Notes: generated from the letters alone by a model not told the origin. DNA of 64,000 bases from Dyadobacter sediminis (GCF_005860765.1 NZ_VCEI01000032.1:1-64000), one strand, 5' to 3'; positions 27,938-36,765 are shown, counted from the first letter of the stretch. Numbers and translations are program-made.

Positions 27938-28016
27938 TTTTCCTTCAAACCTGCCTTTCAGGCCAGGGCTTGTCAAACGTTATGTATTCTGGTCCCCGTA
28001 AATAGTCAAATTAATT

Positions 28017-29012
28017 ATGTCACAAGAACTTACCAGACAGGAACCCCTGTTGATTGAAGATCCGTTGCGGTTCGTTTTGTTCCCGATCAAACATTCCGAT
28101 ATATGGGAAATGTACAAGCGCCATGAAGCTTCTTTCTGGACCGCGGAAGAAATCGATTTATCGCAGGATCAAAAAGACTGGGAAAACCTGAATGATGGAG
28201 AACGCCACTTTATTTCGCATGTGCTTGCATTCTTTGCTGCGTCAGATGGCATTGTAAATGAGAACCTTGCGGTTAATTTCCTGAGCGAAGTGCAATATGC
28301 CGAGGCAAAATGCTTTTACGGATTTCAGATTGCAATGGAAAACATCCATTCCGAAACCTACTCACTCCTGATCGATACGTACATTAAAGATCCGAATGAA
28401 AAAGACCATTTGCTGAGAGCCATTGACACAATTCCATGCGTTCAGAAAAAAGCAGAATGGGCATTGAAATGGATCAACAGCCCCGTTTTTGCCGAACGGA
28501 TCATTGCCTTTGCAGCCGTGGAAGGAATTTTCTTTTCCGGTTCTTTCTGCTCTATTTTCTGGCTCAAAAAACGCGGCCTGATGCCGGGACTTTCGTTTTC
28601 AAACGAGCTGATCTCACGCGATGAAGGTTTGCACTGCGAATTTGCCTGTCTGCTTTATACCAAGCATATCATCAATCAACTGCCGCAGGAAAGAGTCATT
28701 GAAATCATGCTGGATGCGGTGAAAATCGAGCAGGAATTTGTGACTGAAGCGCTGCCGGTTTCACTGATCGGGATGAATGCGGATCTAATGAACCAATATA
28801 TTGAATATATTGCCGATTTCTGGCTGGAACGTCTGGGCTGCCCGAAACAATTCGGCTCGGCAAACCCGTTTGATTTCATGGAACTGATTTCGCTTCCGGG
28901 TAAAACCAACTTCTTTGAAAAACGCGTAGGCGAATATCAGAAAGCCGGTGTTATGAGCGGCGTTAAAGACAAGGATTCAGGACACAGAATTTCTTTCGAC
29001 TCCGATTTCTAA
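28017..29012 (+). CDS. nrdB: ribonucleoside-diphosphate reductase, class I beta subunit
   Basis: This 331-aa protein is the radical-bearing small subunit of class I ribonucleotide reductase and works with nrdA at 274-2724. The di-iron ligands and tyrosyl radical are all present in the eukaryote-like pattern: Asp47 (EEIDLSQD), Glu108 and His111 (MENIHSE) with Tyr115, and the second-half ligands in RDEGLHCEFA. Because Tyr115 is retained, this is an Ia-type subunit rather than a tyrosine-free Ic form. It is a single gene with its own promoter and terminator, far from nrdA and on the opposite strand. Confidence 0.97.
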   Translation: MSQELTRQEPLLIEDPLRFVLFPIKHSDIWEMYKRHEASFWTAEEIDLSQDQKDWENLNDGERHFISHVLAFFAASDGIVNENLAVNFLSEVQYAEAKCFYGFQIAMENIHSETYSLLIDTYIKDPNEKDHLLRAIDTIPCVQKKAEWALKWINSPVFAERIIAFAAVEGIFFSGSFCSIFWLKKRGLMPGLSFSNELISRDEGLHCEFACLLYTKHIINQLPQERVIEIMLDAVKIEQEFVTEALPVSLIGMNADLMNQYIEYIADFWLERLGCPKQFGSANPFDFMELISLPGKTNFFEKRVGEYQKAGVMSGVKDKDSGHRISFDSDF

Positions 29013-29038
29013 AAAATCCGGTTTATAAAAGATTACTA

Positions 29039-29078
29039 AAAAATGTCATCCTGAACGGCTGTTCGGGATGACATTTTT
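29039..29078. terminator. bidirectional terminator between nrdB and recX
   Basis: A 13-bp stem (aaaaatgtcatcc, 29039-29051, with ggatgacattttt, 29066-29078) continues inward with gaac/gttc. A- and T-rich flanks on both sides allow it to end transcription from nrdB and from the convergent recX. Confidence 0.9.
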
Positions 29079-29104
29079 AGTGATAGAAAAGCCGGCTCAA
29101 CAAC

Positions 29105-29557
29105 TTACAAATTCTCGATTTCCTTCCAGACCAGCTCACTTTCGTATCCTTTTCCCAGGGCAAACCTGGCCAGTTTTTGTTTAAGCTTGAAAGGGTCCGT
29201 TTCTGTTTTCGCAAGAAGCAGTTTCTTTTTGCCCAAAAGTTCCTTCAGACCGGCAACGTAAGCATCGTCCTGAATTTCATTCATGCCTTTCTGAATGCTG
29301 TATTCGCTGAGCCCTCTGCGGTGCAGTTCCTGCCGGATCTTCATTCTTCCCCAGTTTTTCACCCGGAACTTTCCGCCGGCGTACGTTTTTGCAAAACGCT
29401 CTTCGCTGAGGTAATTCATGGAAATCAGCTCGGCAATGATTTCATCCGCTTCTTCGCCCCATACATTCCATTTCTTAAGGCGTTGTTTTACCTCATCCTG
29501 CGTCCGCTCCTGATAAGCGCAGTACGATGCAGCCTTTTGCAGAATAAGACGATCCAT
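29105..29557 (-). CDS. recX: RecX-family regulatory protein
   Basis: This 150-aa protein matches RecX, which binds and inhibits RecA filaments. The three-helix repeats typical of the family are visible: CAYQERTQDEVKQRLKKWNV, ELISMNYLSEERFAKTYAGGKFRVKNWGRMKIRQELHRRG and the C-terminal ALGKGYESELVWKEIENL. recA is not in the window, which is usual in Bacteroidota. Start at the first ATG. Confidence 0.92.
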   Translation of the reverse strand: MDRLILQKAASYCAYQERTQDEVKQRLKKWNVWGEEADEIIAELISMNYLSEERFAKTYAGGKFRVKNWGRMKIRQELHRRGLSEYSIQKGMNEIQDDAYVAGLKELLGKKKLLLAKTETDPFKLKQKLARFALGKGYESELVWKEIENL

Positions 29558-29626
29558 TCCGTTTTATTTAATGTTAAATATCCGTAACATCATGCAAGAA
29601 TAAAGAAAATATCAGTGATGAATAAC

Positions 29627-29634
29627 TATTTTTG
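29627..29634 (+). promoter_or_regulatory. candidate -7 promoter box of the metallophosphoesterase gene
   Basis: TATTTTTG fits TAnnTTTG and lies 46 nt before the ATG at 29680. No clear -33 element is visible, so support is weak. Confidence 0.3.
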
Positions 29635-29679
29635 AAATTATAAAATACCTCGGCCTAAACTTACGTAACCTCGCAAACT

Positions 29680-30492
29680 ATGAAATTCCAGAGACGGTCT
29701 TTTTTAAAACTGCTTCCCGCACTGCCGGCGATTCCGTATTTGTCCGGGCAAAAAAGTGGGAACGCTGCAAAAATTTCCATGCGGTTTGTCGTTGCTTCGG
29801 ACGGCCATTACGGACAGCCGGATACCGATTTCAAAACTTTCCATTCCGATCTGATCAGCTGGGTAAACCGTGAAAAATTGCAGAAAGGCGTTGATTTTAT
29901 ATTTTTCAACGGCGACCTGATTCATGACGATCCGACTTTACTTTACGACTTTAAAAGTACACTCGCAAACCTGCGCGTACCATACTATGTAAGTCGCGGA
30001 AATCATGACAAAGTGGGGCTGGACGTTTGGCAAAGCACGTGGGGCTATGCAACGAATCACAGTTTTGCAAAAGGTGAATATGCATTTATTGTAGGCGATA
30101 CTTCCAACGAAAAAGGTGAGTACGTTTGTCCGGATGCCGCTTGGCTGCGAACGGAAATTGCCAAGTATTCCGAAAAGAAGGGCATTTTTGTTTTCCTGCA
30201 TATCACGCCGGCAAAATGGACCGTAAATGGAATCGAATGCAAGGAAGTCATTGATCTGTTTGAAAATACGCCCAATGTAAAGGCCATTTTCAACGGGCAT
30301 GACCACGATCAGGACAGCACAAAAATGTATGGCAAAAAACCCTATTTCTTTGACGGGCACTTCGGCGGAAGCTGGGGAACGGCCTATAAAGGTTACCGGA
30401 TCGTGGAAATTTACGAGGACAGCACGTGGCAATCGTATCAGTACAATCCGGCTGCATCGCCGATTCTGAATACTTTTTCCGGGAAAAACTAG
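29680..30492 (+). CDS. exported calcineurin-like metallophosphoesterase
   Basis: This 270-aa protein starts with a twin-arginine-like signal (KFQRRSFLKLLPALPAIPY). The metallophosphoesterase core is complete: VASDGHYG (Asp and His), FFNGDLIHD (GD), SRGNHDK (GNHD), FLHITP, and FNGHDHDQD (GHxH-like). It is probably a periplasmic phosphatase or phosphodiesterase. A UDP-sugar or nucleotide substrate is possible but cannot be assigned. It has no operon partner and is convergent, 7 nt apart, with the small gene at 30500. Confidence 0.9.
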   Translation: MKFQRRSFLKLLPALPAIPYLSGQKSGNAAKISMRFVVASDGHYGQPDTDFKTFHSDLISWVNREKLQKGVDFIFFNGDLIHDDPTLLYDFKSTLANLRVPYYVSRGNHDKVGLDVWQSTWGYATNHSFAKGEYAFIVGDTSNEKGEYVCPDAAWLRTEIAKYSEKKGIFVFLHITPAKWTVNGIECKEVIDLFENTPNVKAIFNGHDHDQDSTKMYGKKPYFFDGHFGGSWGTAYKGYRIVEIYEDSTWQSYQYNPAASPILNTFSGKN

Positions 30493-30499
30493 CGGGTGA

Positions 30500-30712
30500 T
30501 TACCGGTTCCGTTCAATAGGCGAATCCGATTTAAGTACTCCGCTTCCATTGGTTAAAGGCTTGTTATTTGGGTTGGCATTGTAGATTTTTTTAGCGAACT
30601 GAATCAGTTTCAGTGCAGCATTTATGCGCTCCTCAGGCGTTTTTGACCTCCAGTATGCCTTATCAGAATTCGAAATATGCTCAAATACAGATGATTTTCT
30701 GACGATTTTCAT
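30500..30712 (-). CDS. small hypothetical protein with a W-x-x-K-T-P-E-E-R motif
   Basis: This 70-aa basic protein starts MKIVRKSSVFEHISNSDKAY and contains YWRSKTPEERINAALKLIQF. The motif W-x-S-K-[TS]-P-E-E-R-[IL] followed by a short helix is, from memory, the N-terminus of a family of small proteins found next to nucleotidyltransferase or toxin genes in Bacteroidota and Cyanobacteria. The C-terminus (NPNNKPLTNGSGVLKSDSP) is polar and probably disordered. There is no partner toxin or antitoxin beside it, so it may be an orphan. The reading frame looks coding, but function is unassigned. Confidence 0.6.
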   Translation of the reverse strand: MKIVRKSSVFEHISNSDKAYWRSKTPEERINAALKLIQFAKKIYNANPNNKPLTNGSGVLKSDSPIERNR

Positions 30713-30828
30713 AAAATACCCTTTTAGAATACAGCTCTGGATTCCAAGATAACTTTACAAGTTCTGAGTACTATTGCTTCGTTGAAACTTAACAGGACTA
30801 AATCAGCTAAGACGCATTCCAAACAAAA

Positions 30829-30865
30829 AAGACTCTGTCAATGCAAGATGCTTTAACAGAGTCTT
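30829..30865 (-). terminator. intrinsic terminator downstream of tyrS
   Basis: A 10-bp stem (aagactctgt, 30829-30838, with acagagtctt, 30856-30865) is followed on the minus strand by a run of T. It lies about 84 nt past the tyrS stop, just beyond the heptamer array. Confidence 0.8.
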
Positions 30866-30902
30866 CGAAAAATTTATAAGAAATTGATTAAAAGAAATTA
30901 GA

Positions 30903-30950
30903 TAAAAGCTAACAGCTAACAAGCTAATGGCTAACAGCGAAAAGCCAATC
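30903..30950. repeat. TTAGCNN heptamer array at the tyrS 3' end
   Basis: On the minus strand, the sense of tyrS, this reads ttggctt, ttcgctg, ttagcca, ttagcttg, ttagctg, ttagctt immediately after the tyrS TGA. It is the same unit and orientation as the arrays at 23959, 49473 and 61281. Confidence 0.85.
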
Positions 30951-32250
30951 ACTTCAATTTGATCAAATGATTTTTCTTGCCTTTTGAAATCAGCAGAAAA
31001 CGCTCCTGAAGCAAGCTGAAATCGGTCAGTGGCTGTTCTGCGGAAGTAACCTTTACTTTGTTCACGCTGACTGCATTCTGCTGAATGGCCCTGCGGGCCT
31101 CACCTTTCGAAGCATAAATTTCTGAGTGCGTAACGGTCGAAATCAGATCTGTAATGTTAGCGCATTCATTCCATTCCTGAAACGTAATTTCAGTTTGCGG
31201 CACGCCGTCAAAAACCGTTTCAAATTCATCCGCCGCAATGCTCTGCAACGTTTCCAGCGTAGCTTTTCCGTACAAAACTTCAGTTGCTTTCAAAACCAGC
31301 TGAAAAGCGCGTTCGGAATGGATCCGGGAAGTCAGTTCTTCGGCCAGTGCTTTCTGCATGATCCGAAGGTGCGGCGCTTCGGCGTGGCTGCTTTCCAGCG
31401 CTTCGATTTCTTCCCGATTTTTAAACGAAAATACCCTCAAATAGCGCGGAAGGTCTTCATCACTCTGGTTAAGCCAGAATTGATAAAACTCATACGGAGA
31501 AGTTTTAGTGGCATCCAGCCAGATATTTCCGCCTTCGCTTTTACCGAACTTGGAACCGTCCGATTTGGTCAAAAGCGGCGTTGTAAGCGCATAAGCCTTG
31601 AAATAACCTTCTTCATCGCCTTCCTTGCGACGGATAATTTCGGTTCCGGTCGTGATATTCCCCCACTGATCCGAGCCGCCCATCTGCAGACGAACATTTT
31701 TGTTTTTATATAAATGGTAAAAATCGTAGCCCTGCAAAAGCTGATAGGAAAATTCAGTAAAGGAAATGCCAGTTTCCAGTCGTTTTTTCACGGAATCCTT
31801 GGACATCATGTAATTAACGCTCAAAAACTTGCCCGCATCTCTCAGAAACTGCAGAAACCCGATGTCTTTAAACCAATCGTAATTATTGACCATTTCGGCA
31901 GAATTCACACCGCAGTCAAAATCAAGAAACTGTTCCAGCTGTTTCCGGATTCCTTCCTGATTGAAGCGCAAAGTTTCCTCATCCAGAAAAGTACGTTCCG
32001 CCGCCTTGAAAGAAGGATCGCCGATCATTCCCGTTGCGCCGCCGATCAATGCAAAAGGTTTGTGCCCGGCACGCTGAAAATGCACAAGAAGCATAATCGT
32101 CGCCAGATTCCCGATATGCAGGGAAGAAGCAGTCGGGTCGAAACCGATATAGCCGGAAGTCATTTCTTTTCTGAGCTGCTCGTCGGTGCCCGGCATCATG
32201 TCATGCAGCATGCCGCGCCAGCGCAGTTCTTCTGTAAAATCAATCGTCAT
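30949..32250 (-). CDS. tyrS: tyrosyl-tRNA synthetase
   Basis: This class I synthetase charges tRNA-Tyr. I choose the start at 32250 (433 aa, MTIDFTEELRWRGML). The longer frame begins at 32319 and includes the candidate promoter, so it is unlikely. The HIGH-type motif is HIGN (45-48), the KMSKS-type motif is KFGKS (234-238), and the tyrosine and ATP pocket is seen in GGATGMIGDPS and GGSDQWGNI. An S4-like domain is at the C-terminus (GEARRAIQQNAVSVNK). It has its own terminator and is not in an operon. Confidence 0.96.
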   Translation of the reverse strand: MTIDFTEELRWRGMLHDMMPGTDEQLRKEMTSGYIGFDPTASSLHIGNLATIMLLVHFQRAGHKPFALIGGATGMIGDPSFKAAERTFLDEETLRFNQEGIRKQLEQFLDFDCGVNSAEMVNNYDWFKDIGFLQFLRDAGKFLSVNYMMSKDSVKKRLETGISFTEFSYQLLQGYDFYHLYKNKNVRLQMGGSDQWGNITTGTEIIRRKEGDEEGYFKAYALTTPLLTKSDGSKFGKSEGGNIWLDATKTSPYEFYQFWLNQSDEDLPRYLRVFSFKNREEIEALESSHAEAPHLRIMQKALAEELTSRIHSERAFQLVLKATEVLYGKATLETLQSIAADEFETVFDGVPQTEITFQEWNECANITDLISTVTHSEIYASKGEARRAIQQNAVSVNKVKVTSAEQPLTDFSLLQERFLLISKGKKNHLIKLK

Positions 32251-32284
32251 TTTAAATGCTGTTCTTATTTCAAAAATGGAAGCG

Positions 32285-32319
32285 CAAAGGTAAAGGTTAT
32301 CCGTTTTAAAATCCGGCAA
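32285..32319 (-). promoter_or_regulatory. candidate promoter of tyrS
   Basis: On the minus strand a -7 box TACCTTTG (32292-32285) is preceded by TTG (32319-32317) with a 24-nt spacer, a little long. Transcription would start near 32278. This supports the tyrS start at 32250. Confidence 0.35.
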
Positions 32320-32393
32320 TCCATTCAGCTTTTGAAAATCTGTTGAACTTATTACTCCAAAACTGCTTAAACTTGCATAATAATAAGATTAAT

Positions 32394-34187
32394 ATGAATC
32401 AATTCAACAGAACGATACGAATGCGGCCAGGTTTGGTTTTCGGTTTATATATGCTGCTGCTGCTTGCGCCGGCATTCAGTTTTGCGCAAACCACATATTG
32501 TAATCCAATGGACATTGATTACAAGTACAACTTTGAGCAGTTGAATGAAAAGATCAGTTACCGTTCCGGCGCCGATCCGGTTATCATCAATCACAAAGTG
32601 GCTGGCCGCAATGAATATTTCCTGTTCGTAACAATTTCGGGCGGATACTGGCATTCCAAAGATCTCATTAACTGGAAATATCTGACTGCAAACCGGTGGC
32701 CGTTTGAAGATATGTGCGCGCCCGCAGCCGTTTCCGTACGCGATACGCTGTTTCTTTTTCAGTCTACTTTTGAGTCACGTCCGATTTTATATTCTGTGGC
32801 GCCCGAAAAAGGAATCTGGGAATTTTACAACCGCTGGACGCCGCGTCTGCCCAAAGACATCGGCCCGTGGGACCCGGCGCTTTTTCATGATGCGGAAACG
32901 GATAAATGGTATATGTACTGGGGTTCTTCCAATGTTTATCCCATTTTCGGTTCGGAACTGGATTATTCCAAAAGACTTGCTTTCAAAGGCGAGTACAAGG
33001 CCATGTTCTGGCTTGATCCGTATGCACACGGCTGGGAACGTTTTGGCCCGAACCATTCGGACCCGTTCAAACCTTTTACCGAAGGCGCATGGATGACCAA
33101 GCACAAAGGGAAATATTATCTTCAGTACGGCGCGCCGGGCACAGAATACAATGTGTATGCAAATGGCACTTACACGGCCGACGATCCGCTCGGGCCTTTT
33201 ACGTATGCGCCTTACAATCCGGTTTCTTACAAGCCCGGCGGGTTTGCGACCGGCGCCGGACACGGCAATACTTTTCAGGATAATTACGGCAATTACTGGA
33301 ACACAGGCACTTCGTGGATCGGCCTGAACTGGGCTATGGAAAGAAGGATTGTGATGTACCCGGCCGGATTTGACAAAGACGGACAAATGTTCTCCAACAC
33401 GCGCTTTGGTGATTTTCCGCATAAAATGACAACCAAAACGTGGCAGGGAAAAGGCGATGAACTGTTTACCGGCTGGATGCTGCTTTCTTATAAAAAACCC
33501 GTAACGGCTTCGTCAGAGCTGGATACGATGGCAGCGGCTAAAATAACCGATGAAAACCCGAGGACCTTCTGGGCGGCAAAGCAGAACAAACCCGGCGAAA
33601 CGCTCACGATTGACTTGCAGAGCGAGCTGGAAGTAAAAGCCGTTCAGGTAAATTACACCGATTACAAGTCTGATATCTTTGCCAACGATCCGGAAAAAGT
33701 GTATACGCAGTTCAAAATCCTGACTTCTGTAAATGGCAAAAAATGGGACGTTGCATATGATCTTTCAAAGGAACCAAAACGCGACCGCCCGTGTGCGTAC
33801 ATCGAACTTCCGCGTCCGGTGCGTGCGCGCTATGTGCGGTATGAACACACGCATGTGGCTTCGCCGGTTCTGGCAATCAGTGAATTCCGGGTTTTTGGAA
33901 ACGGGTTTGGCAAAGCACCGCAAACGCCGGCAAATTTTACTGCTGTCAGACAAAAAGATACGCGCAATGCAGATCTGAAATGGGACAAAGTTCCCGGCGC
34001 AACCGGCTATAATGTACTTTGGGGAATTGCTCCGGACAAGCTTTATCAGACTTATCAGTTCTGGAATGACGAGCCGAACACGTTTGAACTTCGCGCATTG
34101 AATGTAGGCGTTCCTTACTATTTTGCTATTGAAGCTTTTAGCGAGAACGGCGTTTCAGAAGTGAGTGCCGTTAAAAGTGTAAAGTAG
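32394..34187 (+). CDS. secreted GH43-like glycoside hydrolase with discoidin and fibronectin-III domains
   Basis: This 597-aa exported protein has a signal peptide ending SFAQ. I use the ATG at 32394, since the frame before it starts only with TTG. The five-bladed propeller of family GH43 spans about 55-390, with its three acidic residues Asp61 (GADPVII), Asp160 (GPWDPALF) and Glu230 (FTEGAWM). A discoidin-type (F5/8C) module lies at about 395-515 (SSELDTMAAAKITDENPRTFW to RYVRYEHTHVASPVLAISEFRVFG), then a fibronectin-III domain at about 525-597 (LKWDKVPGATGYNVLWG). It probably acts on arabinan, xylan or galactan side chains at the surface or in the periplasm, but the linkage cannot be set. 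There is no SusCD beside it. Confidence 0.88.
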   Translation: MNQFNRTIRMRPGLVFGLYMLLLLAPAFSFAQTTYCNPMDIDYKYNFEQLNEKISYRSGADPVIINHKVAGRNEYFLFVTISGGYWHSKDLINWKYLTANRWPFEDMCAPAAVSVRDTLFLFQSTFESRPILYSVAPEKGIWEFYNRWTPRLPKDIGPWDPALFHDAETDKWYMYWGSSNVYPIFGSELDYSKRLAFKGEYKAMFWLDPYAHGWERFGPNHSDPFKPFTEGAWMTKHKGKYYLQYGAPGTEYNVYANGTYTADDPLGPFTYAPYNPVSYKPGGFATGAGHGNTFQDNYGNYWNTGTSWIGLNWAMERRIVMYPAGFDKDGQMFSNTRFGDFPHKMTTKTWQGKGDELFTGWMLLSYKKPVTASSELDTMAAAKITDENPRTFWAAKQNKPGETLTIDLQSELEVKAVQVNYTDYKSDIFANDPEKVYTQFKILTSVNGKKWDVAYDLSKEPKRDRPCAYIELPRPVRARYVRYEHTHVASPVLAISEFRVFGNGFGKAPQTPANFTAVRQKDTRNADLKWDKVPGATGYNVLWGIAPDKLYQTYQFWNDEPNTFELRALNVGVPYYFAIEAFSENGVSEVSAVKSVK

Positions 34188-34194
34188 ACTTTAA

Positions 34195-34797
34195 TCAAAT
34201 GCTTTCTTCACCCGGAATGAATACAATGCTGTCGTAAATTGCAGATAATGGCATTTCGAAATTCATTGATTCAAAATAAATAATATCGTCTTTGTTATCG
34301 AAAGTCTGGTAATTCCATACAGCCTTCTGACTGGTACGCGTGTAAAGTTCCACGTAAAATTCATTCTGTGAAACGAGCAGAAAGTATTGAAGCGAAGCAA
34401 TGTTTTTATATTGTCTTAGCTTGAAACCGCGGTCATAACTTGCAGATGATTTGGACAAAACCTCAACCAGAATAACCGGGTTCTTTACAACATACGTTCC
34501 GGCTATGTCTTCTTCCGAACAAGTTACAATCACATCGGGATAAGGATAATAAAGGTTTTCAATTGCTTCCACCTTGATATTTTCGGCAAAAACCCTGCAT
34601 CCTTGCGGACGAAAGAAACCTTTGAAAAGGGTCCGGATATTATCTACAATGTCATTGTGATTCATCGTAGTTCCTGCCATTGCGAAAATTTCACCATCAT
34701 AATATTCATGGCGAATTTCACTTTTTTCCTCCATTTCAAAGTATTCGTTGACAGAATATTTATGTTCAGAAACCTGTGCGTGTCCCATAAAATCCAA
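34195..34797 (-). CDS. Uma2-family (DUF820) PD-(D/E)XK nuclease-like protein
   Basis: This 200-aa protein belongs to Uma2 (DUF820), a restriction-endonuclease-fold family of mostly unknown role. The N-terminal hallmark YSVNEYFEMEEKSEIRHEYYDGEIFAMAG, the central PYPDVIVTC and the ILVEVLSKSSASYDRGFKLRQY core are all visible. It carries the family's usual acidic residues (Glu in the HEYYDGE helix, Asp in YPDV, Glu and Lys around EVLSKS). Catalytic function is unproven for most members. It is convergent with the GH43-like gene, 7 nt apart. Confidence 0.92.
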   Translation of the reverse strand: MDFMGHAQVSEHKYSVNEYFEMEEKSEIRHEYYDGEIFAMAGTTMNHNDIVDNIRTLFKGFFRPQGCRVFAENIKVEAIENLYYPYPDVIVTCSEEDIAGTYVVKNPVILVEVLSKSSASYDRGFKLRQYKNIASLQYFLLVSQNEFYVELYTRTSQKAVWNYQTFDNKDDIIYFESMNFEMPLSAIYDSIVFIPGEESI

Positions 34798-34867
34798 GTT
34801 ACAGTATTACAATTTACACCAAAATGAATGCATTATCAAATAACCTTTAACTCAGGAACATTCCGGA

Positions 34868-36127
34868 TTACTGCCGCCAGAGCAGAGAAGAATCGCCGTA
34901 GCTCAGAAAACGGTAATCATGCACTATTGCTTCGGAATAAATATGTTTCCAGTCATTACCGACAAAAGCAGCCACCAGCAGAACAAGCGTTGATCCCGGC
35001 TGATGATAATTGGTTACAAGCCCTTTGCATAAACGGAATTTGTAACCCGGGAAAATAAAGATTTCCGTTTCGCCTACGATAGAATCCAGCTTTTGTTCAT
35101 CCATATAATTTGCAATGGCCGTAAGCGATTGCATTGCAGTCGGAAGTTCGCTTTCTTCAAACGGATACGGATACAGTTTTTCAATATGAAACTCAGCCGT
35201 TTCTTTCCTGAAAAGCTTGACACCAAACCAGTAAAGACTTTCCAGCGAACGAAGCGACGTCGTGCCGACCGCCACAATATGTTCAACGCTTTTCAGTAAA
35301 TCATTGATCAAATTTCTGGAAAATACAACCTGTTCGGAATGCATGCGATGTTCCGTAACCGAATCCACTTTGATCGGCTGGAACGTGCCCGCGCCTACGT
35401 GCAGCGTCAGAAAAGATTTCCGGATTCCTCTGGATTCCAGTTTTTCAAATACCGTTTCAGTAAAATGAAGCCCGGCCGTCGGCGCAGCCACCGCTCCGTC
35501 GTGACTGGCATAAACCGTCTGATAGGAACGAATGTCGCTTTCTTCTGTATCTCGATTGAGATATGGCGGCAACGGAATTTCGCCAAGCGCTTTTACAATG
35601 TCCAGAAAAACGATTTCCTTGTCCCACGACAGTTTTACATGGTTCCGCTCGTAATCCGCATATGTTATTTCCAGATGAACAGCTTCTCCGTTCACCTCGA
35701 TTTCAGTTGAAAGCGTATCCTGAATTTTAAATCGCTTCTTGTTCCCGATCATGCATTCCCATACGCAGGAATGTTTCACAAGCATGGCATCGTTTATAAT
35801 CCGGGAAGGAAGCTCCGGATGCAGCAGCAGGATTTCAATGACAGCTCCGGTTTCTTTCCGGAAATAAGCCCGTGCAGGAATTACTTTCGTGTTGTTAAAT
35901 ACAAGAAGCGTTTCTGCGGGCAGGTTTTCAGGAAGATTGTAAAAATGCCGGTGCTGAATCAATCCGTTTTTGTAAACAAGCAGCCTGGATTCGTCCCTTT
36001 TTTCCAGCGGATAACGCGCGATGCGTTCATCGGGCAGGCTGTATGTAAATTCTTCCAGCCGGATCGATTCTGCATCTGAACGCCAGTCGCTTTTCATAGC
36101 CGCCTCCTGCAAGTTTGATTCTTCCAT
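34868..36127 (-). CDS. queA: S-adenosylmethionine:tRNA ribosyltransferase-isomerase
   Basis: This enzyme adds the cyclopentene ring to tRNA to form epoxyqueuosine. The 419-aa frame is longer than the E. coli protein (356 aa), largely from N-terminal residues and insertions, as in other Bacteroidota. Motifs include LPDERIARYPLEKRDESRLL, FNNTKVIPARAYF, GAVAAPTAGLHFTE, LHVGAGTFQPIKVD, HSEQVVFS and TNYHQPGSTLLVLL-like TNYHQPGSTLVLLVAAF. The upstream small membrane protein gene ends 13 nt before this start, so they form an operon. The second Met (36097) is an alternative start. I see no preQ1 riboswitch. Confidence 0.95.
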   Translation of the reverse strand: MEESNLQEAAMKSDWRSDAESIRLEEFTYSLPDERIARYPLEKRDESRLLVYKNGLIQHRHFYNLPENLPAETLLVFNNTKVIPARAYFRKETGAVIEILLLHPELPSRIINDAMLVKHSCVWECMIGNKKRFKIQDTLSTEIEVNGEAVHLEITYADYERNHVKLSWDKEIVFLDIVKALGEIPLPPYLNRDTEESDIRSYQTVYASHDGAVAAPTAGLHFTETVFEKLESRGIRKSFLTLHVGAGTFQPIKVDSVTEHRMHSEQVVFSRNLINDLLKSVEHIVAVGTTSLRSLESLYWFGVKLFRKETAEFHIEKLYPYPFEESELPTAMQSLTAIANYMDEQKLDSIVGETEIFIFPGYKFRLCKGLVTNYHQPGSTLVLLVAAFVGNDWKHIYSEAIVHDYRFLSYGDSSLLWRQ

Positions 36128-36140
36128 TCTTACAACCAGA

Positions 36141-36653
36141 TTACAGTCTGTCCTCGGGAACAGGCGTTGACAGAAGCCGTAACGGAAGCAGAAGCACGAT
36201 TACAAGCAATGCAACGCCTATGTAATACAGCCAGGAAAAATCAAAAACGTCTACTTTATAATTCGTGCTGTTGATCGTTGCGAGAGAAAAAAGACTGAAA
36301 CCGATAACGGTATTGATAGCAGCCACAAGGCAATTGAACCAGTTCACCAGATGCTCGTTCAGTTCTTCACGATGCTGCGCCCAGATCCTTTTTTTCGGAA
36401 TGGGAAGATGCATCGGATCGGCATTGGATACCAGCTTTGCAAACCTCGCTATCAGCACATTATTGACCAGAAACAAGGCCATGACAATGTAAAAAATATG
36501 TTCTTTGGCCAGATAAATTTCCGCCAGGCCACTGTCTGAAAAATCGACCGCAACCATTTGCGGAAAAACCGAATACGTCCATATCAAAGCCCCGATTACC
36601 AGCACAACGGATAACCAGCGCCAGACTTTTATTGCAAATGTTGTAACTTTCAT
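36141..36653 (-). CDS. hypothetical four-helix membrane protein
   Basis: This 170-aa protein has four predicted transmembrane helices (about 12-30, 49-69, 105-125, 140-160), a short acidic loop after the first, and the cytoplasmic-looking IPKKRIWAQHREELNEHL between helices 2 and 3. I do not recognise the family. The layout is like DUF1648/SdpI-related proteins, but the match is not firm. It is the first gene of a two-gene unit with queA. Its 5' leader contains the palindrome AACCTGTAACAGGTT (36662-36676). Confidence 0.75.
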   Translation of the reverse strand: MKVTTFAIKVWRWLSVVLVIGALIWTYSVFPQMVAVDFSDSGLAEIYLAKEHIFYIVMALFLVNNVLIARFAKLVSNADPMHLPIPKKRIWAQHREELNEHLVNWFNCLVAAINTVIGFSLFSLATINSTNYKVDVFDFSWLYYIGVALLVIVLLLPLRLLSTPVPEDRL

Positions 36654-36661
36654 GAATAAGT

Positions 36662-36676
36662 AACCTGTAACAGGTT
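36662..36676. repeat. short perfect palindrome in the leader of the membrane protein gene
   Basis: aacctgt-a-acaggtt is a 7+1+7 palindrome. It starts 9 nt before the ATG at 36653 (minus) and lies downstream of the candidate -7 box TAATTTTG at 36708-36701, so it could be an operator or a hairpin over the ribosome site. Confidence 0.5.
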
Positions 36677-36765
36677 TTTCGCCATATTAAAAATAAGGTG
36701 CAAAATTAGGCCCGGAAGCTTCCAAAACCTAATTGAAAACCTTAAAGTTTATTTCAAATACCATC

